From Drosophila persimilis (Eukaryota > Arthropoda > Insecta > Diptera > Drosophilidae), in the NCBI RefSeq assembly GCF_003286085.1, contig NW_020825317.1, forward strand, positions 558,001 to 622,000: a stretch of 64,000 bases of DNA. Direction: 5' to 3'. A program made the position numbers and the translations under genes. Below are positions 54,066-64,000 of the stretch, piece by piece (positions within the stretch are counted from its first letter, which is position 1; each line of letters starts with the position of its first letter). The notes under the pieces were generated by a model. The model did not search any database. It worked only from the letters and a program-made list of their open reading frames with translations, and was not told the origin of the DNA.

Positions 54066-56565
54066 TATGTATATGTGCCAGATGTATGGAATCGTGTTTT
54101 TTTTATTGACAGTATAATTAGTTAAATAAACATTGATTGTGACTTGTTATTCTAGATATTAAAAAAAAACGAAAGAACTATAGAAATTTGAGCATGCACG
54201 GAATGAACAACAAACTAATTGCAAGAATATGTCTTTCTGTTTGTTGCCATCCGCTTGGATTGCGTTGCTTACACATATGTTTGTGTGCATGTGCATATGT
54301 CAGCAACGAAAGCTCAGCTGGTAGCTGAGAGTGGTAGGAATATGATTTAAAGACAGCTACATATCAAATTAAACCTTTGGAGAAAGAGGAGGCCACAACC
54401 GTTGGCAGAACGTAGTATGGAGCCTGCACGTAGCCAAAGCCCGATGGATATCGTGGTATATATATGTATATGTAGGTGTGTGTATTTATTTGGGGATTCG
54501 CGCGGTAGGTCGGCCGGCTGAAACGAGGGTGAAAACGTAACTGTCAGCTTTCACTGCGTTCGGTCGTGTTTTCGATATGTTGCTATATTACTGCTTGTAG
54601 CATACAACGTATAGCGATACGCTATTATAACGAGCTGATCTTATTGTAGCGACCAGAGGAGCACGCGCTGGTTCCGGCTTCTATTTGTCGTCGGCAAGGG
54701 GGGGTGAGGATTTACCACTGTGCTACCTGATCGCATTGGATACATATAATAATATTGATTTCGCGTGCTGTTTTCCTCCCTAACACATGATCGATCGGAC
54801 TGGACATACAGAAAAGAAATTGCCAAGAGTGACAAGCTATGCACACATAGAGGTTGCTCTGCAAAGGAAAACAGAACATGCTGAAGTACGGGTTGCGCTG
54901 CTGAGTAGCTGTAGGTGCAGCAGCGTTTTGCCCACCCTACCTTGACCATCTGGGCCGCAAAGCCATATTAGTGCCCGATGATCCCTAAAACCCCCAGACT
55001 CACCTCATTTCCATAATCCACTCGGCATGGCGCCCTAAAATAATTTAGTTCATTATCGATTTCATTTTAAAACTTATTTATTACTTCACACAGGGGCATT
55101 TCCCTACTCTACTTAAACTCCCCATTGACTCAAAAACTAATTTAGCGAACACAGAATTCGAGAATATTTCAGGTTGGAAATTAAGCAAATACTAATAATA
55201 ATTAAAATAGAAGAATTATAAATAAATAGAAAAAAAAAATAATTAAATATGTATAAAATATAAAATAAACAGTATATGTGTATAGGAGGTAGCCGCTAAA
55301 CTGGCATACAAATTTAAAAGAGCATTTATGACAACAACAAAAAACCCATGGTTACTGTTCTTGCTATCTCTTCCGGCATGTGGATCTGCCCAACTGTTTT
55401 ACCTCTCCCCTTCCTTCTTTCCTATACCTCTCCTTCTCTCACGCTCATGTATGCATTTTATTTCGAGTAAAGCAATATTCTTTCACTTACATGCCATCCA
55501 TCTCCAAAAGCGCTTTTGTCGAAGACGATCCGCTTGCTGTAATTTCTGTAAATGTAATTTTATTGGAAGAGCACAACAACAAAAAGAGAAAAGAAGAGAA
55601 AGAACAAGGCGCGCAGAGGCTTTCGGGGGACTGCTTTTGTAGTGGCCACTGAAGCAAACCCAGATTAGATTCCCTAATAGTTCCTCAGATACAAAGCAGA
55701 TTCAAAACCCGCGCCAACTTGATAAGTTCGAACACCAAGGCTTTAAAAACAACTACTTCGAATATGGAGCTTTAATTGCTCGAATGTTCTTTTTCGTCTC
55801 TCGAGACCAAATTCCATGGAAGGGTCCCGTTAAAGCTCTTCTATGCCGCTTAAGGCGACAGCGACGGTGAACACGCGGATCAATTCCATTTTTCTCCCAA
55901 AACACCTCGGTTGTGCCTGTGCAATTAGTGCCAATTTCTAGTGAAACGTTCACGTGTCCCCGTATTACATAATACATACCAAATTACATAAATGCAAGTC
56001 GGCGAAAAATCGACTAAAAGCCAGATCAAGCTATATTGTGTGGTGAAAGTGAAAAGTGCTACGTAGAGAAAGAGAAGGTTGATTATAGAGGAAATTAGGT
56101 TTGGTACATTCAATGAACTCCGAATCTATTACAGAATCTCTTGGTCACTGGAGGTCTGCCGTGCTTTGGCGCTATCACGCCTAAGCCCCCCCACGCAACC
56201 TCCAGTGTCTTATTTTTGGCCGCTTCGAATTACCAGCGTTTCCGTTGTACGGACGATCTGCATGGACTTTTGAATGCCCTCTAATCGTATCTAGCGAGAT
56301 GCAACTAGACATCTTTGCTGCGGAATCGACAACGCCTAGGAATTAAAGTGGAAATTTATGTCAGCTAAAATTGTGCAGAAGATGTGAATCCAGATCAGGA
56401 ATCGGAATCTAGGGTGACCCGGGTCGTGGACAACATGTGTTCATCGAGTCGTGAGTACGAACATACCCTCGAAATAGCAGGGTATAGCAGCAGTGCAGCG
56501 GAATGAAAGGGAGAGCGTGATAACTCACACGCTAAGAGCGAGCTTTCGTTCGAAGAGAATTCGAG
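54066..56565. other. 2.5 kb without recognisable genes
   Basis: I find no convincing coding region, RNA gene or transposon. Content varies: A/T-rich with simple repeats at 55030-55320, more balanced DNA at 54400-55000 and 55740-56560. Short frames such as 55328-55642 and 54641-54949 have no features I can interpret. The end (56460-56570) has CGAGC/GCTCG-rich sequence close to the CR1 tail. Confidence 0.5.
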
Positions 56566-56639
56566 CACAGGCGTGCGTATTTATTTATTTATTTATTAAA
56601 TTAACAAATTATCTGTTAATAATGGTACTTAGTTACTAA

Positions 56640-57960
56640 ATGCGGAAAAAGTGAAGTTAAAAGTTAGCTAAACTTAAGTGATTATAAATATTGCATGCAA
56701 TTAGTTTAAGAGACAGTTCAGGGGATGGGGTTTGGCAGAGGGAGTAATTATGGCATAAAATCCTAAAAGGTTCATGATCAGCATAATTAGACCTACATAT
56801 GGGTAGACGGATAGGCCTAAAAGTACGGGTAGGTCTAGATGGAACGGCCAAGTTAATCTGACCCAAGAGAGTTTGGGAGTCAACAGTCCCGAGAAGGAGC
56901 TTGTGCACGAACATTACGCCATTGCATATTCTGCGATGGTGCAACGACGGCAGGTCAATAAGATTTAGCCTAGATATGAGACAAAATGAGGAGTACGACG
57001 GCAAAATGTCATAAGTTTGCATTTGGAAAGGTTCAGAAAAAGAAGATTAGTTGAACATCACAATAATAGTTCACTTAGATCCAGTTGAAGGCGTGTGTGC
57101 AAATACCAATCAGAGTAAGAAAGACAGATTTTAACATCATCAGCATACATTAGGGTAGTAGAGTATGTTATGACTTGAGGAAGGTCATTCACAAATAAAA
57201 TAAACAGAAGCGGGCCCAGATGACTTCCCTGTGGCACACCTGAAGTAACATTAACAGTATTTGACAACACGTTAGAGAACAAAACACGTTGAGTACGGTT
57301 AGAGAGATAGGACAAAATCCAATCTAGAAGATTCGTTGGGAACCCTAATAAAGAGAGCTTGTGAATAAGCAGAGCATGGTTCACAGAATCGAATGCCTTG
57401 CTGAAGTCCGTAAAAACTACATCCGTCTGCAAACCAATTTGAAAACCACGGTGGATTAGGTTAGAAAACTCAAGAAGGTTAGTCGATGTTGAACGATGTC
57501 TGAAAAAACCGTGTTGCGACGGAGATATCAAGCTTCAACAAAGATGTTGCAGTTGCCGGGTGACCAGGAACTCAAGAAGCTTCGGGATGGCGGAAAGCTT
57601 TGCGATACCACGATAGTTTTCAATGTTTGATCTTGAACCTTTTTTGTGAAGCGGAATGTTAAAATGCAACTTGGTACCTTATCTGGACCCCCAGAAAACG
57701 ATATGGCCATAGATGACAAACCTTCCAGAACAAAGCTTTCCTCGAAAAAGGGCAGAAAAATGCTGTTAGCTTGAGGTAGCTGGTACGGATACGAGTGGAT
57801 GCGTTGTAAATATAAGACGAGTACGTTGTTTGGAAAAAGGTAGCGAAAAAATGTGCAATACCAACAGCAGACGCTACTGTTTTGTTCTGGTAATGAAGGG
57901 ACGGAGGAAAAGCGTTTGACTTACGCTTAGAGTTAACGAAGGAATAGAATTTTTTAGCAT
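56640..57960 (-). pseudogene. CR1-2 ORF2, reverse transcriptase part
   Basis: The minus frame has a fingers remnant with FVNSKRKSNAFPPSL (about 57950-57880), an internal deletion near 57660, then a well-kept core at 57531-57058 with SPSQHGFFRHRST, FTDFSKAFDSVNHALL (motif A), GVPQGSHLGPLLF (motif B) and catalytic YADDVKIC. A further deletion follows near 57055. The RT C-terminal domain remnant is at 57022-56657 (HHRRICNGVMFVHKLLLG). It is inactive. Confidence 0.85.
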
Positions 57961-58021
57961 CACTACGAAAGTTACTACTACATTGTGAAATTGTGTACTA
58001 CATTTTATAAAGTCTAGTGTA

Positions 58022-58262
58022 AGTTATTCTATTGCAAAGCGAGAGCGCAATAAAAGCTCGCTCTCTCGCTCTTGGCGAATTCGCACCGCTTTGCCACCGT
58101 AGGGAAGATAGGCGAAGAAGAAATTGTTTTGAATATATGAAAAAGGTCGAGAAAAATCTATTGAAACGAACGCACGCACTCCTTTTTTTCGTCGTCGTAA
58201 AATACAAATTTGCAGTCACCCAAGTTTTTCGGTCTCTTTTATGTCTCACTTTATGTGACAAG
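58022..58262. other. Unassigned ~240-bp segment between CR1-2 endonuclease and RT
   Basis: This segment replaces the endonuclease-RT linker seen in the other CR1. It contains a GAGAGCG-rich palindrome-like stretch (58037-58075). It could be a solo LTR, a short inserted element or filler. I cannot assign it. Confidence 0.35.
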
Positions 58263-58735
58263 GAGCCATGGAACTGTCAGCACCACCAGATCGGGTACAC
58301 TCAAGGGATATCGACAAAGTTGGATGGTAAGGATCTTCATGGAATGATATGGGCTTGCTCTAGATACCGTAGCAAGAGAAGCATCGTTAACAAACATGAG
58401 GTCAAGAAGTCTGTCCCTAATGTTTTTAACGGCATTAATTTGGACAAGGGAAATATCCGTTAGCCCATTGATAAAGTCATTATGGCAATTGGGAAACAAC
58501 AGGTTAGCATCATCGCAAGGCAGCCAAGAAAGAAATGGGAGGTTAAAATCCCCCATGACAATAATTTGATCATAGCACCCTAATGCAGATACGACAGTAT
58601 TAATTGCTGAGAGGTGGTATAAGTTAAGCTCAGCATCAGACCTGAGAGGAATGTACGAGCAGGTTAAATATAAAAATTCCGAGCCAACACGAACTTTCAC
58701 TGCAACAAATTCAATTCCATGGATGTTATTGAATG
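58263..58735 (-). pseudogene. CR1-2 ORF2, endonuclease C-terminal part
   Basis: The minus frame has FLYLTCSYIPLRSDAELNLY (about 58676-58620), DQIIVMGDFNLPFLSWLPCD (about 58572-58515) with the endonuclease GDFN motif, and the RLLDLMFVND segment (about 58410-58380). The N-terminal part of the same domain is at 61467-61612, on the other side of the BEL insertion. About 100 bases are missing at the join. Confidence 0.8.
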
Positions 58736-59107
58736 TGTTCGGAGCAAAACCCAGCCGATTAGTTGCTTGCCAAATAGCACCTAATTCTTGGCCCTCAGCC
58801 GCTTATTTTGTTTGTTACTTTTGTCTATGTCACTCATTTGTTTGTTAAAGCTTTGCGCGTGCTTGCCCTGCTAAACGCTCTCTGCCAGCTCGCTCTTCGC
58901 TATCTCCGCTTTGCGTCTACCTACCGACGTCAGCCGAGCGAAGCTGCGCTCAGCGATCGGAGCGGCAATGTAAAGGGCAGGCAAGCCACACTTGCAATTT
59001 GGATGTCACGCATTAAAGAACATATCTTAATTTTATTTCTGCGCCGAGTTTTATTTAATTCGAAATAATTAGTCGGCCGATTGGGGATAAAAAACATTAT
59101 CTCCACA
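58736..59107 (+). repeat. 5' LTR of BEL-3 (372 bp)
   Basis: It starts TGTTCGGAGCA and ends CTCCACA a few bases before the primer-binding site. It repeats at 61158. Confidence 0.82.
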
Positions 59108-59114
59108 TAAAATT

Positions 59115-59133
59115 TGGTGACCCCGACGTGATC
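59115..59133 (+). other. Primer-binding site of BEL-3
   Basis: TGGTGACCCCGACGTGATC lies eight bases after the LTR end. A TGG-starting site of this form is typical of BEL/Pao elements. I have not identified the tRNA. Confidence 0.6.
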
Positions 59134-59495
59134 TCTGAGTTGCAGTGCCAATTAATAATCGTTCGCGATCGACATTCGTTAGCCTTAGCAAATTTTCGGC
59201 GTTTAAGCACAATTCGGTGCTAAAACATACTTACATACACCTACATACACGCATTGCTGGCTATTAATTTCTCTGTCGCAACAATTCGGTCAGTGCAGTG
59301 CGGTAGGCAGTGCAGCGAACTCACTAATACACACAAGCGGAGTACAAAGCGGAATCGGACAGCTCGCACAGCCGCACAGCTAAAGGCATTAGCTGTAATC
59401 CCTTTGCTTTCGGTTCGGTACGTATACAGGGTGTCTTTTCCGGTCGTGCTGAGTGACTCTTTTAAAACCTCAACATGGCAGCACCTGAGCCTACC

Positions 59496-60483
59496 AATGT
59501 CGCGAAGGCCAAGGCCAAGGCGCCAAGGCCGCTTTCTCACCAAGGAAGAGCTTGCCGAGTTAGATGAGGCAGAACTTCAAGCTCGCTTAGAGCAAATCGA
59601 TCGAATGAATGCGGATTTCGATGCCGCTCAAACGAGCCTTGAAAGGCTGGATTTCCTGCAGTTAGCCCATGATGCCCGACTGGACTTTTCGAATGTTTAT
59701 GTCAAGGTTAGGTCCAGGGTGTCGCGGGAGTTGATGGCTGCTCGCACGGAAAATGTTGCCAATTCAACGGCTCGGCATACTCTCGAGGGGAATTCGTCGT
59801 TGTTCGCCTATAATAGTATAGGCCGTTCTCGAATGCCCGAGTTGCAGCTTCCGCGATTCGGTGGGAACTACATGGATTGGCCAGAATTCCACTCGATGTT
59901 CTCGACAATGGTGCAAAAAGACCATCGTATACCAATCATCGGAAAATTCCAATATCTTCGTGGATGTCTAGATGGTGCTGCGCTGGATACGATTCGTTCC
60001 TTGGAGCTTTCTGAGGAGAATTACGACAATGCGCTGAATTTACTAATGTTGCGATTCGATAATAAACTGTTACATTTTCAGGCACACGTCAAGGCTATTT
60101 TCGGGCTGCAAGGGGTGGAGAAGGGCTCGGCTATCGGCTTGCGCGCTCTCAGCGACAAAATCAATTCGCACTTGCGTGCACTTCAGACCTTGGCGACCTC
60201 GCAGGAGATTTCCGATGTGCTGCTGATCTTCATCATAGGCACGAAATTGGACCACAAGACCAAGGAGAAATGGGAAGAGAACTTGTCGACGTCAGGATTG
60301 CCTCGGTGGTCAAGCATGGCCTCATTCTTGGAAGCAAGATGTCGGATGCTGGAAAATTTGGGATCGACCATGGTAACAATTCCTAGCCAGCAGGTGGGAG
60401 AAAGTAAACCTGTCACCCTTATCACCTCCAGTAACGACCATCCTAACACCACATGTAACCATTGCAATTCCTCCGAGCATTAA
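59496..60483 (+). CDS. BEL-3 Gag
   Basis: A 328-residue frame starting MSRRPRPRRQGRF. An overlapping ATG at 59475 in another frame encodes a start that looks like a typical BEL Gag N-terminus and would join this frame by a one-base shift, so the true start may be broken. The body is BEL Gag (DUF1759/DUF1758-type): a helical N-terminal part (LAELDEAELQARLEQIDRMN), then MPELQLPRFGGNYMDWPEFH and FQYLRGCLDGAALDTI, then ALQTLATSQEISDVLLIF. It ends with the first half of a zinc knuckle (CNHCNSSEH). It forms the particle shell in intact elements. Confidence 0.8.
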
Positions 60484-61157
60484 ACGCAAAGGATTGGCCC
60501 ATGCCGAATAATCTAAAACTAGCTGATCCTAATTTCTCCAAGCCCCAACGTATCGATCTGTTGATAGGTTGTGGTTTGTTCTTCGATTTAATGTGCGTCG
60601 GACAGATTCGACTATCAGACCAATTGCCAACATTGCAGGAGACAAAACTTGGTTGGATAGTGTCAGGAAGCATTGATAGCTCGGAGAATAAGCGTGCAGT
60701 TTTAGCCGCTTTTGAAAATTCCTCCTCCATCTCTAATGACGATTTTCGGCCCACAACGCTGGAGTACCAAAACTTAGAGCAGCAATGCAGGAAGCAGCTG
60801 CTCGAGTGCCAGGTGCAAGTGGAAAAACTGCGATCGGAGAATCAGGAACTGCAGCGCGAACTTTTCGATATATTAAAAACCTACATATCCACGCTAAATG
60901 CAATTCAACTTTCAACAATTTCTACATTGCCAAATTTCCTGCCATTCTATGCAATTACAGAGGTTCCCGATGATCAAGATGTAATCACGACAAGGCGCCT
61001 TCGTAAAGAAGCGCCGATTGCTGCATTCGACGATCATCCCAGCGTAGCCGCCAGCTGCGCCCAAGCAAGCATCTTCAAGAGGGCCGTTGGAAAAATAGCG
61101 GTTCTGCCCCTTCAGGATGGATCTGTTGAAAGCCTTTGCCTTCCAACGGGGTTTGAA
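60484..61157 (+). pseudogene. BEL-3 shortened pol with an unexplained coiled-coil segment
   Basis: After gag comes a protease-end segment (LADPNFSKPQRIDLLIGCGLF to ETKLGWIVSGS, 60520-60670), then residues from about 60745 that do not look like RT. A strongly heptad-like stretch (CRKQLLECQVQVEKLRSENQ and onward, about 60787-60880) is followed by a non-BEL stretch. A short integrase-tail-like end (FKRAVGKIAVLPL, about 61075-61115) lies just before the right LTR. The frame 60462-61184 is open throughout. The central coiled coil may be captured host sequence. Confidence 0.6.
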
Positions 61158-61466
61158 TGTTCGGAGCAGAACCCAGCCGATTAGTTGCTTGCCAAATAGC
61201 ACCTAATTCTTGGCCCTCAGCCGCTTATTTTGTTTGTTACTTATGTCTATGTCACTCATTTGTTTGTTAAAGCTTTGCGCGTGCTTGCCCTGCTAAACGC
61301 TCTCTGCCAGCTCGCTCTTCGCTATCTCCGCTTTGCGTCTACCTACCGACGTCAGCCGAGCGAAGCTGCGCTCAGCGATCGGTGCGGCAATGTAAAGGGC
61401 AGGCAAGCCACACTTGCAATTTGGATGTCACGCATTAAAGAACATATCGTAATTTTATTTCTGCGC
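61158..61466 (+). repeat. 3' LTR of BEL-3 (truncated)
   Basis: Colinear with 58736-59046, then abruptly joined to CR1 endonuclease sequence at about 61467. Confidence 0.82.
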
Positions 61467-61612
61467 TGATTTCATGATCATTGATGAAGAGTTAAGCCAG
61501 GTTTCGGTAAAAGCGATGACATCGAAATCAAAAGACTCACTATTTGTATGAATTTGACGCAATTTGCCGAACCAACTGCGAACGTTCTGATAGTGCATAT
61601 AAAAATGGTACA
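61467..61612 (-). pseudogene. CR1-2 ORF2, endonuclease N-terminal part
   Basis: The minus frame reads YQNVRSWFGKLRQIHTNSES and FDFDVIAFTETWLN, the conserved start of the CR1 endonuclease with the metal-binding Asn and Glu. The frame begins at the slippery or overlap site next to the ORF1 stop. An ATG overlaps that stop (TGATG). Confidence 0.85.
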
Positions 61613-62637
61613 TCAGTTTTTTGGAGCAGCAGGTTCTGTAATTCTAGGACTCGACCTCGAAACTTTGAGAAGGAACTCATGCATAATTGTATGCTCAGGC
61701 CATATTGACGGTTCTAGAGAATTGGATTGGTAAGAATCAGGGAGAAGAATTTTAAAGGATGATATGTTGCACTTATGTTTAAATGTAAATTAGTCACAAC
61801 TATATCATCAGGCGAAGCGTTAAGTTTAGAGGAAAGATATTGTTTAACGTCCTCCGTTCTAGCCTCAGGAATAAGACGAGAAACAAATATTGCTTTCCGA
61901 GGGACCACTACTCTAAGTTGAAGTCCCAAGCGAGATCGAGATGGTGGAGCCACTCCTAAAAGAGATCTCGGTCCTGGGGCAGAAGAATTGGCAGCAACGG
62001 CTGGGATAGGAATTGGCAAAACATCACCAGCAACCAACACACCCGCACTAGGAGCACTCACCACGTCAGAGGTGACGCCAGCAGAAACTGCAGGGATGGG
62101 ATTGATGCTGTTGGGAACTTGGATGCTCGAAGGAAGCACATTGCTCGTTGTAAAGAACACCGGAGCCACCGTTGGCGGATTTACAGATAACGGCGAGGCA
62201 TGACCACACGGAGTAACAAATGCTTCCGATGGATGAAGGTGGGAGGCAGGCGTACCAATCGGATTCGGTTGCCAGAGATTTGTATCATTATGCGGAATTT
62301 GCCGTCTAGGCGATTCGCTCAAGAGTTTGAGCCCAAGAAACTGTGATTCAAGGGCAAGAAATTTCTCGTTGAGAGCCATAAATTGTTTCCGGACATCCAG
62401 AAACCCAGTTCGAGTCTGTCTCATGAATGTGCGCATTTCGGCCTCAATCTCCCGACAAACCAGACATGACCAAGACAGGCCCATACGTTTCGAGATCTGA
62501 TCGCTTAGCCGGCCAAAATTTCCGCCACCAGCACATTTTATGTGGGAAAAATTGTCGCACAGCCAGCAGCTAAGGAATGAATCACCAATGATTACATCAC
62601 CGAATTCACATTTCTTTGCACTACAAACGATTGCCAT
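61613..62637 (-). pseudogene. CR1-2 ORF1 with PHD-like zinc finger, one frameshift
   Basis: The start is MAIVCSAKKCEFGD at 62637; the open frame reaches further upstream but without similarity to the other ORF1. The PHD-like cluster has CWLCD, HIKC and CLVC. MRTFMRQTRTGFLDVRKQF follows, then a Pro/Ser/Val-rich linker, then FVSRLIPEARTEDVKQYL (about 61880-61830). Near 61740 a small indel shifts the frame to a stop at 61714. In the original frame WPEHTIMHEF continues to the PKN-stop at 61613. It is homologous over its whole length with the ORF1 at 28700-29713. Confidence 0.85.
61616..61622 (-). promoter_or_regulatory. Candidate -1 frameshift or reinitiation site (A AAA AAC TGA TG)
   Basis: On the minus strand CCA-AAA-AAC-TGA ends the original ORF1 frame. 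A -1 slip enters the ORF2 frame and reaches the conserved YQNVR start. The stop also overlaps an ATG in the ORF2 frame, so termination-reinitiation is the alternative. Confidence 0.55.
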
Positions 62638-63090
62638 TATTGACAGCAGTAGAATCACTGTGCACGAATAATAAAAGAACAGAGTGAGAGCGCAGGTAAA
62701 ATGGTAGAGCAGACAGCAGAGCGAGCCCGACAATCAGCTGCAGCGTCAATAATTCAGAGCAGATGATCCAACGAAGTGCAGGAAACGAGCAGTAAGCTTA
62801 CCAAAGCAGAGACATAAAAGAAAAGCCCACAAAGAGGGAGAGTATAGACAATCCAGAGAGAGTGAGAGCAACAATGCGAGCAGCAGGCCCGCTTATACTC
62901 ACGAGAGAGTGTGGGCGATGCAAAAGTTGATGCGCGAGAACAGTGCACACCAAGAAGCGATAACGAAAACCAGACTGGGCAAAAAACAATAACAAATTGC
63001 CTGCACGAGTCCGATGCGTTACGTTGCGAATATTGTTTTTATATTAAACACTTGTTTACAAACGAAACACTGCTGATTAACACAAAGTAA
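62638..63090 (-). other. CR1-2 5' UTR region
   Basis: The stretch upstream of the ORF1 ATG is rich in CTCTC and GCTC motifs, like the 5' UTR at 28430-28590. The outer limit is uncertain. Confidence 0.45.
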
Positions 63091-63340
63091 AATCAAATTA
63101 AAGAGATGCGATGATATATCAAAACAATGTCACAACAATGTTGTATGATATTTAGGCAAAGGGCGGAGAATGCAGGAGCAAGAAAAAAACACAACTGGCT
63201 TAAGCAAGAGCTAGAAGCGAAGTATGCACACACATATAAACGTGCATTAATTTGATCATCGCCATTCTTTTTGCTTTGTCTTGTTCTTTTCTTTTGCTTA
63301 CATTCTTGTGTTTGCATTTCAATTAATTTGATTTTGATTT
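63091..63340. other. Unassigned spacer
   Basis: Nothing recognised. It is A/T-rich flanking DNA between the CR1-2 5' end and the DINE-1 fragment. Confidence 0.3.
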
Positions 63341-63832
63341 CCGCAAAGGACAAAAAACCGGGGGTTATTCACAAATCTCAGAGACTATGAACGTTAGAGT
63401 AACCAAATTTGGTATCCGCACTCCTGTTACATCTCACTATTAAACGTTTATCTCAGAATTTCGCCCCACCCCCTTCCGCCCCCACAAAGGACGAAAAACT
63501 GTTGCATCCACAATATTGCAGATTCGACAAAACTAAAAATCAGAATCATAGATAAAGACCATATCTATCCGGTTGCTGAATCTGGATCAGATCATTTTTA
63601 TAGCCAAAAGGAACAAATCAATTTGCAGTGGCTACGCAGCGCCCGACGTCACGCTCAAACTGATTTTCTCTTTATCTCGCACGCACTCTGTCGTGTCGTT
63701 TAATATTAGCGGCGTCTGCCGGAGGAGACTTATTATCTTAGACCATATTTAGACTATACTGACTTAGTATCGGGTACAAATGTAGAGTTGCGGTCTCCGC
63801 AGCAACTCACAACGTTCCCCCTCGTTTTTTTT
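63341..63832 (+). mobile_element. DINE-1/INE-1-type Helentron, 3' half
   Basis: The fragment enters within the internal block (CAAATTTGGTATCCGCACTCCTG) and keeps the 3' hairpin and CCCCCTCGTTTT end. The GA-rich motif present in the other copies is altered here (GCGAGATAAAGAG on the minus strand). About 30 extra bases at 63732-63757 lie before the hairpin. Confidence 0.85.
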
Positions 63833-64000
63833 GCTTTCGTGCATTGGTTTTGTCTTTCTTTCGGCTGCACTGCCGAAAGGGGAGCAAGGTATTAAAACTA
63901 AAACTTTGACAATTGGCTCATGGGTATAATTTTTTTCTGGTTTTTTGTTCTAATTTTTTTCCATTAAGCCAGATCGGCCGTGGGCGACATATTTACGCAA
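63833..64000. other. Window end, unassigned
   Basis: No feature recognised in the last 168 bases. Confidence 0.3.

Larger units (their letters stand above)
58736..61466 (+). mobile_element. Internally deleted BEL/Pao element (BEL-3) with two LTRs
   Basis: The LTRs at 58736-59107 and 61158-61466 flank a gag gene and a heavily shortened pol. Over about 309 shared bases the LTRs differ at roughly five positions, which suggests a fairly recent insertion. The right LTR lacks its last ~60 bases, lost together with about 100 bases of the CR1 host. RT, RNase H and most of integrase are missing, so it is non-autonomous. Confidence 0.85.
56566..63090 (-). mobile_element. Second CR1-clade element (diverged), split by a BEL element
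   Basis: On the minus strand it runs from a 5' UTR (63090-62638) through ORF1, endonuclease, RT and a 3' end with a (TAAA)n-type repeat (about 56576-56600). The 5' edge is approximate. It is the same clade as the element at 28176-32831 (PHD-like ORF1, shared RT motifs) but differs at about half the residues. It is interrupted by a BEL element (58736-61466) and an unassigned 240-bp piece (58022-58262), and it carries internal deletions. Confidence 0.82.

Noticed and set aside
54641..54949. 102-residue minus-strand frame in the gene-poor stretch
   Set aside because: No motif, no plausible start context and no repeat or family similarity that I can recognise.
55328..55642. 104-residue frame starting MTTTKNPWLLFLLSLPACGSAQ as a secreted protein
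   Set aside because: The hydrophobic start is suggestive, but the rest is low-complexity, the overlapping frame is equally open, and no family or splice context supports it.

Overview
The window looks like heterochromatin or a repeat-rich arm region of a Drosophila genome. The evidence is several ~1.1 kb DINE-1/INE-1-type Helentron copies with their (GTCC)n tract, LOA-, R1- and CR1-clade non-LTR retrotransposons, BEL/Pao and Gypsy-type LTR elements, and one intron-containing gene, Paf-AHalpha. The form of the DINE-1 copies and the abundant LOA elements suggest an obscura-group species, but this is inference. Almost everything except Paf-AHalpha is transposon-derived. || 1-16.2 kb is a stack of nested insertions. 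A BEL/Pao element on the minus strand (integrase at 2.9-4.4 kb; gag, protease, RT and RNase H at 16.2 kb and beyond) was split by a minus-strand R1-clade element, leaving a 13-bp target duplication (4367-4379 and 16179-16191). Two plus-strand LOA elements then entered that R1 element: LOA-2 (4447-10823, 11-bp duplication) in its 3' UTR, and LOA-1 (11861-15896, 13-bp duplication) in its RT. A DINE-1 element then entered LOA-2 just before its ORF1 start. LOA-1 begins with a sequence that folds as an HDV-like self-cleaving ribozyme. || 13266-40139 is a tandem array of four nearly identical ~5558-bp units. Each unit holds the 3' part of LOA-1, a 5'-truncated R1 piece and the BEL RNase H-RT-protease-gag stretch. 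Unit 3 was later hit by a near full-length CR1-clade element (28176-32831). The BEL gag continues past the array and is itself broken by a 722-bp DNA element with 33-bp perfect terminal inverted repeats. || 41.5-54 kb contains further DINE-1 copies, two degenerate Gypsy-type relics, Paf-AHalpha (45054-45798, minus, with an upstream DRE-type promoter), a BEL integrase with its 3' LTR, an LOA fragment and the env plus 3' LTR of an errantivirus-like element. 54.1-56.6 kb has no recognisable gene. 56.6-63.1 kb is a second, diverged CR1-clade element (minus), split by a deleted BEL element with both LTRs. The window ends in another DINE-1 fragment. || Points most worth following up: the HDV-like ribozyme, the recent four-unit amplification of composite transposon DNA, and a conserved A-AAA-AAC slippery heptamer at the ORF1/ORF2 boundary of two diverged CR1 elements.
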